This document shows, in pieces, positions 35,341 through 44,010 of a DNA stretch of 64,000 nucleotides. The notes under the pieces are model-generated. The model saw only the letters and a program-made list of their open reading frames with translations, did not search any database and was not told the DNA's origin. The number at the start of each line of letters is the position of its first letter. Position 1 is the first letter of the stretch. This DNA comes from an uncultured Muribaculaceae bacterium (lineage in GTDB: Bacteria; Bacteroidota; Bacteroidia; Bacteroidales; Muribaculaceae), in NCBI GenBank assembly GCA_910587475.1, contig CAJUMR010000007.1, forward strand, positions 26,797 to 90,796, written 5' to 3'. Both the position numbers and the translations under genes were made by a program.

Positions 35341-36351
35341 TTAGCCGTTGATTTCAACCATACGAGCGATGAGATCGAGCACTTTGTTAGAGTAGCCGAT
35401 TTCGTTGTCGTACCAAGAAACAACCTTAACGAAGTTGTCAGTCAAGTAAACGCCAGCGTTAGCGTCGAAGATAGAAGTGCGGGTGTCACCGAGGAAGTCG
35501 CTTGAAACGACAGCATCTTCAGTGTAACCGAGCACGCCTTTGAGTTCGCCTTCAGCAGCTTCCTTCATTGCGTTGCAGATAGCTTCTTTAGTAGCGGGCT
35601 TAGCGAGGTTAACGGTGAGGTCAACAACAGATACGTCGAGGGTGGGGACACGCATCGAGATACCGGTGAGTTTGCCGTTGAGTTCGGGGATAACTTTACC
35701 TACAGCCTTAGCAGCGCCAGTAGAAGAGGGGATGATGTTGCCAGAAGCAGCACGACCGCCGCGCCAGTCCTTCATAGAGGGACCGTCTACAGTCTTCTGA
35801 GTAGCAGTTGTAGAGTGAACGGTTGTCATGAGGCCGTTAACGATGCCGAATTTGTCGTTGAGGACTTTAGCGATAGGAGCGAGACAGTTAGTTGTGCAAG
35901 AAGCGTTAGAAACGAACTGAGTGCCCTTGACATAAGTCTTGTCGTTAACACCGCAAACAAACATGGGGGTGTCGTCCTTAGAAGGAGCAGACATCACAAC
36001 ATATTTAGCGCCGGCTTCGATGTGAGCCTGAGCTTTTTCTTTGGTAAGGAAGAGACCGGTTGATTCAACAACGTATTCAGCGCCAACTTCGCCCCAAGCG
36101 ATTTCTTTCGGGTCGCGGCATGCAGTCACGCGGATAGCTTTGCCGTTAACGATAAGAAGGCTCTTTTCGAGATCGTAATCTACAGTGCCTTCGAACTGGC
36201 CGTGCATTGTGTCATACTTGAGCATGTAAGCCATGTAGTCAACGGGGAGAAGGTCGTTGATAGCGACTACTTCGATGTCGTTACGTTTGGTAGAGGCACG
36301 GAACACGAAACGTCCGATGCGGCCAAAACCATTAATACCAATTTTTGTCAT
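35341..36351 (-). CDS. gap: Glyceraldehyde-3-phosphate dehydrogenase, type I
   Basis: Glycolytic enzyme of 336 residues: glyceraldehyde-3-phosphate plus NAD plus phosphate gives 1,3-bisphosphoglycerate. The NAD fold starts TKIGINGFGRIGRFVFRA; the catalytic Cys152 is in SNASCTTNCLAPI; the ending WYDNEIGYSNKVLDLIA is standard. The codon choice (many T/A third positions, e.g. repeated GCT and GTT type codons on the coding strand) looks more biased than in neighbours, which fits very high expression. It has a consensus promoter with an approximately 80-base leader and a strong terminator. Confidence 0.97.
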   Translation of the reverse strand: MTKIGINGFGRIGRFVFRASTKRNDIEVVAINDLLPVDYMAYMLKYDTMHGQFEGTVDYDLEKSLLIVNGKAIRVTACRDPKEIAWGEVGAEYVVESTGLFLTKEKAQAHIEAGAKYVVMSAPSKDDTPMFVCGVNDKTYVKGTQFVSNASCTTNCLAPIAKVLNDKFGIVNGLMTTVHSTTATQKTVDGPSMKDWRGGRAASGNIIPSSTGAAKAVGKVIPELNGKLTGISMRVPTLDVSVVDLTVNLAKPATKEAICNAMKEAAEGELKGVLGYTEDAVVSSDFLGDTRTSIFDANAGVYLTDNFVKVVSWYDNEIGYSNKVLDLIARMVEING

Positions 36352-36435
36352 AGTTGTAAATAAAAAATATTTGGGTTAAATTCAGTTATGTCTTTGTGCG
36401 TTAGGGCTTTTTGCCCGATTGTACTTTTGAGCACA

Positions 36436-36467
36436 CAAAATTAATAATATTTTTTTGTATACCACAA
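36436..36467 (-). promoter_or_regulatory. Promoter of gap
   Basis: On the minus strand: TTG (36465-36467), a 21-base spacer and TAATTTTG (36436-36443). The leader to the ATG is about 80 bases and includes a small GGGC/GCCC hairpin (about 36405-36418). Confidence 0.7.
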
Positions 36468-36591
36468 TAAATCAGTGCTAAAAATCGATAATGATGGTTG
36501 CATTGAGCCGAATGATGTCGATGCGTCGTTAATGCCAGCCAATGTCATCGGCCGACGTCCTCGACAGACCGCCCTGCAAAAATGTTGGTCA

Positions 36592-36639
36592 TGACCCGTC
36601 ACGACCGCCACTCTGCCACACGCCGATCCCCCGCTCAGC
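36592..36639. repeat. 48-base direct repeat, copy 1
   Basis: Shares 38 of 48 positions, without gaps, with 37377-37424. The first 29 bases differ at only two positions. It contains the palindromic core TGACccGTCA. The two copies bracket the two AT-rich membrane genes at 36635-37336. Confidence 0.75.
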
Positions 36640-36958
36640 TTTTGCTACTCCATAATATGCAAAACATCAGAATCAGAATGCCTGCGAGCATAGCATTAAT
36701 GGCCACGCGGAATGGTCGCGTCATTGTTCTTTTAAAAAATTTATGGATAAGCCGGCGGAAGATGTATATACATGCAGTGCAGCAAATTGCCCCTGCCGGA
36801 GCCGCAAATCCCATGGTGAGATATTTGAAAGAAGTCCGTAACAGAAACCCGTATAACATCACGAATATCTCGAACAGACAAATAATTTCAATTGACGCTA
36901 TTAATTTAGACTTTTTCGCTGTAGGATAGAAAGCACCCGTCTTATTATATGTATTCAT
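36635..36958 (-). CDS. Small membrane protein in repeat-bracketed pair
   Basis: Protein of 107 residues, unrecognised. Hydrophobic segments about 20-40, 48-66 and 87-103 suggest three membrane helices, with basic loops (RRLIHKFFKR) between. The sequence is clearly AT-richer than the surrounding genes. Its end overlaps the first repeat copy by 5 bases. It lies 24 bases downstream of the next small membrane gene, so both may be one transcript. Function unknown. Confidence 0.6.
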   Translation of the reverse strand: MNTYNKTGAFYPTAKKSKLIASIEIICLFEIFVMLYGFLLRTSFKYLTMGFAAPAGAICCTACIYIFRRLIHKFFKRTMTRPFRVAINAMLAGILILMFCILWSSKS

Positions 36959-36982
36959 AAATAGATTCCAATTGTCTAAAAT

Positions 36983-37336
36983 TTAAATAATAAAACACAC
37001 GCTTATCCAAGTTATACAATATAAAACCAGACAAATCAATCCGAACGACATCCCCCATTTGCGGTCAAAAGCAAATAATGCGATCAGCTCAATAAAATAT
37101 ATCAGCGAACTGACAACGATATACGCCGAGATTATATTAGCGGTTTTGTCTAAATATAGATAGGTGCATCCGGTTTTAGCGGACTTAAAAATATAGATCT
37201 GTGCCTCCGGATATAATAAAAGCACGGGAAACATAAATAGCAAAAATGTTACGACAGCAAGTGTCATATATCGGTTCGATTCAAAATATCCGAACCATTT
37301 CTCTATTTTACTTGGGCGCTCTGTCATATTTACCAT
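36983..37336 (-). CDS. Small membrane protein, partner gene in repeat-bracketed pair
   Basis: Protein of 117 residues with no recognised family. Likely membrane helices at about 24-42, 67-87 and 95-116, and a cytoplasmic-like charged start (MVNMTERPSKIEKWFGYFE). ATG at 37327 (MTERPSK) is an alternative start. AT-rich and with Ile/Leu/Phe-heavy composition like its neighbour, unlike the rest of the window, which suggests acquisition from elsewhere. Function unknown. Confidence 0.6.
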   Translation of the reverse strand: MVNMTERPSKIEKWFGYFESNRYMTLAVVTFLLFMFPVLLLYPEAQIYIFKSAKTGCTYLYLDKTANIISAYIVVSSLIYFIELIALFAFDRKWGMSFGLICLVLYCITWISVCFII

Positions 37337-37376
37337 TTTTTATTTCCACTTCTCTGTATAATTTCAATGTAGTTCG

Positions 37377-37424
37377 TGACCCGTCACGATCGCCACTCCG
37401 CCACATTTTGATCGACTCCTCAGC
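37377..37424. repeat. 48-base direct repeat, copy 2
   Basis: Second copy of the repeat at 36592-36639, in the same orientation. It carries a perfect CGTGAC-cc-GTCACG palindrome just at its left edge (37376-37389). It opens the 348-base gene-free stretch 37337-37684, which otherwise holds the palindrome at 37425 and the promoter at 37620. Confidence 0.75.
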
Positions 37425-37444
37425 GTTCGCGACAGGTCGCGAAC
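37425..37444. repeat. Perfect palindrome abutting repeat copy 2
   Basis: GTTCGCGAC, two bases, GTCGCGAAC: a perfect 9-base inverted repeat directly next to the 48-base repeat. It is GC-rich, REP-like, and has no T-run, so it is not an ordinary terminator. Confidence 0.7.
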
Positions 37445-37619
37445 CTACTGCCGGGCGATTTGACTTTATGGTGCGGGAATACAGCATAGCGGTTGAAGAT
37501 TAGAATATTGTCAATTTGCAAATATACACACGGCAGCCGCCGTTTTGCAAATTTCAGGATATGTTTTAAAACATGTCGGGCATCGAAAACTGGTCGTTGG
37601 TCAATCGTTGTTTGGGTTG

Positions 37620-37651
37620 TTTGGCGAGATGAGAAGTTTTGTGTAACTTTG
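37620..37651 (+). promoter_or_regulatory. Promoter of the GH27 gene
   Basis: TTTG (37620-37623), a 20-base spacer and TAACTTTG (37644-37651), 33 bases before the start codon. Exact consensus match. Confidence 0.75.
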
Positions 37652-37684
37652 TTGGCATAGGTTAACTCCTTAAATAAAAATGAC

Positions 37685-39676
37685 ATGAAATTTAGCGCAA
37701 AACAATATGTAATTACAGTGGCGGCAATGTTTGCAGCCGCGACAGCCGCGTCGGGTGAAGATCGCAGTGTGTGGCTTGATGAGATCGATTCACAGGGCTA
37801 TTATGTTCAGGACTGGGGGCGCCCCGAGGTGAACCGCTCTGTGGTTGGTACGCCTCTCAGTGTCGGCGGTCAACGCTATGACCGTGGCATCGGCGGCCAC
37901 TCCATCAGCCGGCTTCTTTTCGACGTTTCTGCGGCCAAAAGACTTCAGGGCCTGGCCGGACCTGATGATAACAATCTGTTTACCACTCGTCTGCAGTTCA
38001 AGATCGTAGGCGACGGCAAGGAATTGTGGAGCAGCGGGGTGATGCAGCGGGGCGAGGCTGCCCGGGAGTTTGATGTCGATCTCGAAGGAGTCGATAAAGT
38101 GCTGCTGCTTATCGAAGAGTGTGGCGACGGCATCATGTATGATCATGCTGACTGGGTCGACACACGCTTTATTACCGATGGCGGTGATGTTGTAGCTCTT
38201 CCCGTGCGTCCCAAGCCGATCGACAAGGAGAAATATATATTGACTCCCGAGGCTCCAGCCTCTCCGTCGGTCAACAATGCAACGGTCTATGGTGCAACGC
38301 CGGGTGCGGAGTTCCTGTGGGCTGTGATGGCTTCGGGCGAGCGACCGATGACTTTCTCTGCTTCCGGTCTGCCCGACGGGCTTAGGCTTGATGAGACAAG
38401 CGGCATAATCAGCGGTAGCGTCAGTACGCCCGGTGATTATCGGGTGACGCTGACAGCAACCAACAGCCACGGCTCTGATGCCCGGGAAGTGACGATAAAG
38501 ATAGGTGACCGCATATCGCTGACACCGCCTATGGGGTGGTGCAGCTGGAACTGCTGGCGCTTCTACGCTGATGATGAAAAGGTGAGACGCGCGGCCGAAA
38601 TCATGCGGGACAAGCTTCAACCTTATGGATGGACTTTTGTCAACGTCGATGACGGTTGGGAAGCCGATGCGCGCGATGAAGCCGGGGTTCTTCACGGCAA
38701 CAGCCGTTTCCCCGATTTCAAGGCTATGACTGACTATCTTCATTCGATGGGTATAAAATTCGGGATCTATTCGTCGCCAGGCCCGACAACATGCGGCGAC
38801 CGCATCGCTTCTTACGGCTATGAGACGATCGACGCGCAGACATGGGCCGACTGGGGTGTCGATTATCTTAAATATGATTACTGCAGCCACACGCAGGTCG
38901 AAAAAGATTCAAGCAAAGGATCGATCAGTGCGCCTTATAAACTTATGCGCGAAGCACTCGACCGCACCGGCAGAGACATCGTCTATTGCGTAGGCTATGG
39001 TGCGCCGAGAGTATGGGAGTGGGGTGCTGAAGCCGGAGGCAATCTATGGCGAACGACCCGCGACATCACCGACGAGTGGAATGTTGTGGAGGCTATCGGT
39101 TGTTTTCAGGATGTCTGTGCCTATGCGTCCAGCCCCGGCAGATACAATGATCCCGACATGATGGTGGTCGGACAAGTCGGCGGAGGATGGGGAGCGCCTA
39201 AACATCCGTCGCTTCTTACGGCCGACGAGCAGTACTCCCATGTTTCGTTGTGGGCTCTTCTGTCGGCTCCGATGCTGATCGGTTGCGACATGGAGCTGCT
39301 CGACGATTTCACATTGTCGCTTCTGACCAACCGCGAGGTGATCGCTGTCAATCAAGACGAGCTTTGTGCTCCTGCGGTCAAAAAGATCACAGACAACGGC
39401 CAGATATGGTACAAACGGCTGTCAGACGGCTCGATAGCACTCGGATGTTTCAACTTCGATCCATATTTCGTGATGTGGGATCAGAATGACGGCGAAGCCA
39501 TGCAGCTGCGCGACTATCCGTTTACCATTGATTTGAAAGAACTCGGTTTCGACGGACCGGTGACAGTGCGTGACATCTGGCGCAACGCCGACGAGCATAA
39601 CGGCGTGGAAGGCCAATTCAACGTGGCGGTGCCGTATCACGGGGTCAAGCTGATGAAAATCACTCCAGTCAAGTGA
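37685..39676 (+). CDS. NPCBM domain and GH27 alpha-galactosidase-like enzyme
   Basis: Secreted glycoside hydrolase of 663 residues. Signal peptide 1-24; an NPCBM carbohydrate-binding domain (about 27-168, with RYDRGIGGHSISRLLFDV); a putative Ig domain (about 210-275, with ASGLPDGLRLDETSGIISG); then a GH27 barrel starting TPPMGWCSWNCW near residue 279. The nucleophile is expected at Asp398 in YLKYDYC and the acid in or near GRYNDPDM. The C-terminal beta domain ends the usual architecture. Family members act on alpha-galactosides or beta-L-arabinopyranosides. It has its own consensus promoter. Confidence 0.93.
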   Translation: MKFSAKQYVITVAAMFAAATAASGEDRSVWLDEIDSQGYYVQDWGRPEVNRSVVGTPLSVGGQRYDRGIGGHSISRLLFDVSAAKRLQGLAGPDDNNLFTTRLQFKIVGDGKELWSSGVMQRGEAAREFDVDLEGVDKVLLLIEECGDGIMYDHADWVDTRFITDGGDVVALPVRPKPIDKEKYILTPEAPASPSVNNATVYGATPGAEFLWAVMASGERPMTFSASGLPDGLRLDETSGIISGSVSTPGDYRVTLTATNSHGSDAREVTIKIGDRISLTPPMGWCSWNCWRFYADDEKVRRAAEIMRDKLQPYGWTFVNVDDGWEADARDEAGVLHGNSRFPDFKAMTDYLHSMGIKFGIYSSPGPTTCGDRIASYGYETIDAQTWADWGVDYLKYDYCSHTQVEKDSSKGSISAPYKLMREALDRTGRDIVYCVGYGAPRVWEWGAEAGGNLWRTTRDITDEWNVVEAIGCFQDVCAYASSPGRYNDPDMMVVGQVGGGWGAPKHPSLLTADEQYSHVSLWALLSAPMLIGCDMELLDDFTLSLLTNREVIAVNQDELCAPAVKKITDNGQIWYKRLSDGSIALGCFNFDPYFVMWDQNDGEAMQLRDYPFTIDLKELGFDGPVTVRDIWRNADEHNGVEGQFNVAVPYHGVKLMKITPVK

Positions 39677-39752
39677 TTTTCATCAGCTCTCCTGCGAGAG
39701 CCCGGCAATCAATACCATATAACATATTTAAATAATACCTGATTAAAAATTT

Positions 39753-40976
39753 ATGACCATGAAACAGACCGTTATCCTTTTACTATTGCTACTGTGTGGC
39801 AATATCAGCTATGCTCAGTCGACTGACGACGATGATTTTAATGCCTTGGCCCCGGAAGATCAGGAGTTGCTTGCCAAGATCGTTGAATTGGTAGATCAAG
39901 GTCTGTCAGAGGCCGTTATGCCTGATTTTGATGTTCTCGCAAAGAAATATCCGAAGAACTATCTTGTGCAGTATGAGCTTGCATATAATAATTATGTGCT
40001 TAAGCGTTACGACGAGATTCTCAAAAACAGGGAGTTTCTGCTCGGAAATGAACGGGCATCGGAGCGCTCATATCAGCTTATCGGGAATTCATATGATCTT
40101 TCAGGCGAGAGAAAGAAGGCTGCAAAGATCTATAAGGAGGGTCTTGAGCGATTTCCGCAAAGTGGTTCTCTTTATATGGAATTAGGAGTGTTGTATTATC
40201 TGGAGAAGGACTATGAGAAAGCTTTGGAATACTATAACCGAGGCATCGAGGTTGATCCGAATTTATCTTCAAATTACTATAAGGCTGCCAGGATTTATCT
40301 CTTGTCTCAAAGTTATAAAGTGTGGGGGTTGATCTATGCAGAATCTGCCATATTGTTAGACCCGTCGGATGATGCTCGCCATGAAGAAATGGCCCGAATG
40401 ATAATCGACTGTCTGAAAGAGAATATCAAAATGAACGTTGATGACAAGGCGGGATTTTCGGTTACACTTGCTAAAAGCAGCCAGATGAAGATTGATGAAG
40501 CGACAAATACGGTCTATCTCTCTTTCCCGGGTATATATGAAGGCGCAACAGTGAGGCCGTTGACAAAGCTATTGTTGGAGCATCAACCGTTTGTCTGCGA
40601 TATGCGTCAATTGATCGATATTCGCAAAGGCTTGGTCGACACCTATTTTTCGGTTACAGGCAATCTATATGGCAACTCGATGTATCTGCTTGAATATCAG
40701 AAACGAATTATTGATGCCGGACATTGGGATGCCTACAACTACTTTTTGTTCATGCAGTGCTTTCCTGAAGAATTCGGAGAATGGTATTCAGCCAATACAT
40801 CGTCGATGGATGCCTTCATCGACTGGTACAACAATGACCCATATACACTTGGCGATGGCCGGTCGGTTGATGCCTTGCAGATATTCAACTCTTATCGACC
40901 GATCGACTTACAGGAAGCGCTTGGTATTCAAGGGCGGTTGATCATTGAGGCTAAGAACGCCGATGAGGGCGAATGA
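39753..40976 (+). CDS. Secreted TPR protein
   Basis: Protein of 407 residues with signal peptide (about 1-22). Tetratricopeptide units lie at about 65-190 (YELAYNNYVLKRYDEILKN, YQLIGNSYDLSGERKKAAKIYKEGLERFP, LGVLYYLEKDYEKALEYYNRGIEVDP). The C-terminal 200 residues have no known domain. ATG at 39759 is an alternative start. It follows the GH27 gene by 76 bases containing a short GCTCTC/GAGAGC hairpin without T-run. Probably periplasmic, role unknown. Confidence 0.82.
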   Translation: MTMKQTVILLLLLLCGNISYAQSTDDDDFNALAPEDQELLAKIVELVDQGLSEAVMPDFDVLAKKYPKNYLVQYELAYNNYVLKRYDEILKNREFLLGNERASERSYQLIGNSYDLSGERKKAAKIYKEGLERFPQSGSLYMELGVLYYLEKDYEKALEYYNRGIEVDPNLSSNYYKAARIYLLSQSYKVWGLIYAESAILLDPSDDARHEEMARMIIDCLKENIKMNVDDKAGFSVTLAKSSQMKIDEATNTVYLSFPGIYEGATVRPLTKLLLEHQPFVCDMRQLIDIRKGLVDTYFSVTGNLYGNSMYLLEYQKRIIDAGHWDAYNYFLFMQCFPEEFGEWYSANTSSMDAFIDWYNNDPYTLGDGRSVDALQIFNSYRPIDLQEALGIQGRLIIEAKNADEGE

Positions 40977-41159
40977 CAGGATTGACGGCCATTCTACATT
41001 ATAGGCTGTGTCCTGAATAATGGTCGCAGAGCATGTCCGAAAATTGACAAATCAACAACGATGTCAAATAATTGGCTGCGAAGAACCGATTGTGAGGAAT
41101 TTTGTTTATTTTTGTTGAACGGAAAAATTAATGTATTAACCACCAAATAACATATAATT

Positions 41160-41591
41160 ATGGGAAAGTTTATCCAGGAATTTAAAGACTTCGCCGTAAA
41201 GGGCAATGTGATGGACATGGCGATCGGTGTTGTTGTCGGCGGCGCATTCGGAAAAATTGTCACATCGCTCGTCAATGACATAATCATGCCGGGAGTCGGA
41301 GTGCTGACGGGTGGTTTGAATTTCACCGATTACAAGTTTGTGATACAGAAAGGCGTGACTGACGGCACGGAAATCATTACCCCCGAAGTGGCCATCACCT
41401 GGGGATCGTTTGTGCAGACAGTTGTCGACTTTTTGATTATAGCGTTCTGTATATTCCTGGCTGTAAAGGTAATCAACCGCTTCAAGCGTAAGGAGGAAGT
41501 TGTCGAAGCTCCTGCCGCTCCTGCCGGGCCGACACAGGAGGAACTTCTCACTCAGATACGCGACCTTTTGAAAGAACAATCAAAGAAGTGA
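41160..41591 (+). CDS. mscL: Large-conductance mechanosensitive channel MscL
   Basis: Inner-membrane emergency pressure valve of 143 residues. The start GKFIQEFKDFAVKGNVMDMAIGVVVGGAFG is the MscL N-terminal helix and pore-lining TM1 pattern (seen as KEF-like helix then AIGVVVGGAFG near 21-31). TM2 is at about 80-103 and the C-terminal bundle helix is TQEELLTQIRDLLKEQ. The stop overlaps the GTG start of aroK as GTGA, so the two are coupled. TATTTTTG at 41107-41114 may be the -7 element. Confidence 0.96.
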   Translation: MGKFIQEFKDFAVKGNVMDMAIGVVVGGAFGKIVTSLVNDIIMPGVGVLTGGLNFTDYKFVIQKGVTDGTEIITPEVAITWGSFVQTVVDFLIIAFCIFLAVKVINRFKRKEEVVEAPAAPAGPTQEELLTQIRDLLKEQSKK

Positions 41592-42136
41592 ACGGAGTGT
41601 CTGATCCTGTTTTCTTGATAGGATATATGGCTTCCGGCAAGACGACGCTCGGTCGTGCGCTGTCGGAGGCCACCGGACGAGGTTTTGTCGATCTTGATGA
41701 GTATATAGAGCAAAAAACCGGAAAAACGGTATCGGAAATATTCGCTCAGGATGGCGAAGCGGAATTCCGCAGACTCGAGACCGCATCGCTCGGTGAATTG
41801 GCCGCGGACAGCCGTGGTCTTATCATTGCGTGTGGAGGCGGCACTCCATGTTTCGGAGACAATATGGAGCGGATGAATTCGGTGGGTCTGACCGTGTGGC
41901 TCGACACGTCGACAGATGTCATATTGCGGCGTCTGCTTGCCGAGCGTTCGTCGCGTCCGCTCGTGGCGAGTCTCTCCGAAGGAGGAGAACTCGAAGACTA
42001 CGTAGCCGTCAATCTCGAACGGCGCCGTCCCTATTACAGCCGTGCAGCCTCTCGGTTTGACAGCACATTTCTCGAGACTGAGGCAGAGGTGGCTTCGTCG
42101 GTCAGTCAATTTATAGAAAAATATTTCCAATCCTGA
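41588..42136 (+). CDS. aroK: Shikimate kinase
   Basis: Aromatic amino acid pathway enzyme of 182 residues that phosphorylates shikimate at the 3-OH. P-loop GYMASGKTT at about 9-17, shikimate-binding DLDEYIE and FRRLE, and the GGG loop in IIACGGGTP are all present; the lid has RSSRPLV. It begins at a GTG that shares bases with the mscL stop, so no ATG upstream of the P-loop is available and the GTG start is supported by position. The next gene follows after 41 bases. Confidence 0.93.
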   Translation: MNGVSDPVFLIGYMASGKTTLGRALSEATGRGFVDLDEYIEQKTGKTVSEIFAQDGEAEFRRLETASLGELAADSRGLIIACGGGTPCFGDNMERMNSVGLTVWLDTSTDVILRRLLAERSSRPLVASLSEGGELEDYVAVNLERRRPYYSRAASRFDSTFLETEAEVASSVSQFIEKYFQS

Positions 42137-42177
42137 GAGTTGATTATTAAATACGACCCTCTAAAAAACAACAGTGC

Positions 42178-43353
42178 ATGAATTCTCCCACACCGCTTGA
42201 GCAATTGATCAGAGAAGCCGTGAGCCCTCGTCAGGTCTCGATAGGCTTGCCGGCGTCCCTTTCGACGGCCGAACGGCGTTTCCCTCTCACACCGGAAGCC
42301 GCGGCGATGCTTGTCGACCGCGGATTTGCCGTCAAAATGGAGTCAGGAGCGTCGGGCACGATTCATTTTTCCGACGAAGCCTATGCCCGTCATGGTGTGG
42401 CGATAGTCGATCGTGCAGAGGCGTTCAGGAGTGATATTGTTGTCTATCTGCCTCCGGTGTCTGAAGCCGATGCGCAGCGGCTCAAGCGCGGTGCGTTGCT
42501 GCTTGGGTTCGAGCATGCCGAGAACCGCACAGTGCGCGGGTTGAAGATTCTGCTTCAGAAGGCAGTGACCGCTATCGCTCTCGACAAGATCAGAGACACG
42601 GCCAACAAGCGTCCGTTTGCCGACATCCTCCGTGAAATCGACGGTCGTGCGGCTATAGCGATAGCGTCGGCATTGCTCGCCGATGCGGTGCATGGCAAAG
42701 GCATACTGCTTGGCGGAGTTGCGGGCGTAGTGCCTTGCGAGCTTACGCTGATCGGCGCGGATCTCGCAGCTCTTGCTGCAGCGCGTTCGGCGATCGGGCT
42801 TGGAGCTACGGTCAGAGTGTTTGACAACGACATGTATCGCCTGCGCAATCTCACTGCAGCCGTAGGGCAAGGAGTCATAGCATCGGCCCTGCATCCGCGA
42901 GTGCTTCGTTCGGCACTTCGCACAGCCGACATAGTCATAGGGTGTTCGCTCCGCCGTCAGTTTGAAGTTTCGTCGGAAGATGTTGCCGAGATGAAGAAAG
43001 GCGTTCTGACGTTTGATCTCGGACATATGTCGTCGCCGATGTTCCCGTCGATGCCCACGGTTGACCTTGCTCTTGCATCGCCGTGCGACAATACTGGCGA
43101 CGTCGCCACCCGTGTATGCTATGTCAATGCCGGCAGTGCTGTCCCGCGGACAGCAGCTATGGCCTTGAGCAATACATTGCTGACGATGTTCGACGATATA
43201 ATCGCCTGTGACACGGCGTTGAATGCACTGAAGCTGATGCCAGGTCTTAGATGCGCGGCCTACACTTTCCTCGGTAAGCCTGTAAGTGCCGATGTCGCTC
43301 AGCTGCTCGGCATGAGGGCAGTCGATATAAACCTATTGTTACAGTTTTCTTGA
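42178..43353 (+). CDS. Alanine dehydrogenase/PNT family protein with degenerate active site
   Basis: Homologue of NAD-dependent alanine dehydrogenase, 391 residues. The fold is recognisable: N-terminal domain with RRFPLTPEAAAML, His in GALLLGFEH, a Rossmann segment ending AIGLGATVRVFD, and the late PRTAAMALSN. But the nucleotide motif GxGxxG reads GADLAA, the Lys of the usual VKVKEP segment is missing (VVYLPPV), and the Asp after the IDVxID stretch is not kept (FDLGHMSS). It may bind no NAD or do another job. Co-directional with aroK and RNase H, with no gap to the latter. Confidence 0.82.
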   Translation: MNSPTPLEQLIREAVSPRQVSIGLPASLSTAERRFPLTPEAAAMLVDRGFAVKMESGASGTIHFSDEAYARHGVAIVDRAEAFRSDIVVYLPPVSEADAQRLKRGALLLGFEHAENRTVRGLKILLQKAVTAIALDKIRDTANKRPFADILREIDGRAAIAIASALLADAVHGKGILLGGVAGVVPCELTLIGADLAALAAARSAIGLGATVRVFDNDMYRLRNLTAAVGQGVIASALHPRVLRSALRTADIVIGCSLRRQFEVSSEDVAEMKKGVLTFDLGHMSSPMFPSMPTVDLALASPCDNTGDVATRVCYVNAGSAVPRTAAMALSNTLLTMFDDIIACDTALNALKLMPGLRCAAYTFLGKPVSADVAQLLGMRAVDINLLLQFS

Positions 43354-43358
43354 TAGTT

Positions 43359-44006
43359 ATGGCGCAGATTAAGCGTAAGTTCTATGTTGTGTGGGAGGGG
43401 CGTGCGCCCGGAGTGTATGATTCTTGGGAAGAATGCGAAGCTCAGGTGCAGGGTTACTCCGGAGCACGATACAAGAGTTTCGGCTCACAGGCAGATGCGG
43501 TGGCTGCTTTCCGCGGCGACGGCAGCAATGAGCTGGAGATATTCAGATTGATCGGTTCGCGGCAAAAAGATATCGTAAACTATTCGGCTTTTCCAGAAAT
43601 CCGTCTGGACGCAATTGCTGTCGACGGTGCATGTGCGAAAAATCCCGGTCCGATGGAGTACCGGGGTGTGATGGTGGCTACAGGTGAAGAGGTGTTCCAT
43701 GTAGGCCCGCTTGCCGGTGGCACTAACAACATCGGCGAGTATATAGCATTGATCCATGCGGCGTCGCTCTTTGCGAAGCGAGGCGATCTGACAACGCCTA
43801 TCTACACAGACTCCCGGACGGCTATGGCATGGTTGCGCCGCGGACGTTCAAACACAACCATCAAGCCTACGGCAGACAATGGCAAGGTGATCGAACTGCT
43901 CAGGCGGGCCGACGCGTGGTTGGCCAGCAACCGCATAGTCAATCCTGTGCTGAAATGGAATACGGAGTTATGGGGAGAGATCCCGGCAGATTTCGGCCGT
44001 AAATAA
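43359..44006 (+). CDS. Ribonuclease H with viroplasmin domain
   Basis: Cytoplasmic RNase HI-type enzyme of 215 residues that cuts RNA in RNA-DNA hybrids. Residues 1-50 are a viroplasmin-type hybrid-binding domain (FYVVWEGRAPGVYDSWEECEAQV seen as FYVVWEGRAPGVYDSW, then RYKSFGSQADA). The catalytic domain has Asp in AVDGACAKNPGP, Glu in GGTNNIGEYIAL, Asp in IYTDSRTAMAW and the last Asp in IPADFGRK at the very end. This layout is common in Bacteroidetes. The ATG at 43359 is preferred over an in-frame TTG at 43350, which sits in the previous stop. It ends 4 bases from the convergent methyltransferase gene. Confidence 0.92.
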   Translation: MAQIKRKFYVVWEGRAPGVYDSWEECEAQVQGYSGARYKSFGSQADAVAAFRGDGSNELEIFRLIGSRQKDIVNYSAFPEIRLDAIAVDGACAKNPGPMEYRGVMVATGEEVFHVGPLAGGTNNIGEYIALIHAASLFAKRGDLTTPIYTDSRTAMAWLRRGRSNTTIKPTADNGKVIELLRRADAWLASNRIVNPVLKWNTELWGEIPADFGRK

Positions 44007-44010
44007 ATAG

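Noticed and set aside
36352..37684. Mobile element genes such as transposase or integrase near the direct repeats
   Set aside because: Both strands were read; only the two small membrane genes are present.
37790..38890. 366-codon open frame antisense to the GH27 gene
   Set aside because: Lies inside conserved GH27 and NPCBM coding sequence; Cys/Arg/His-rich composition typical of a shadow frame.
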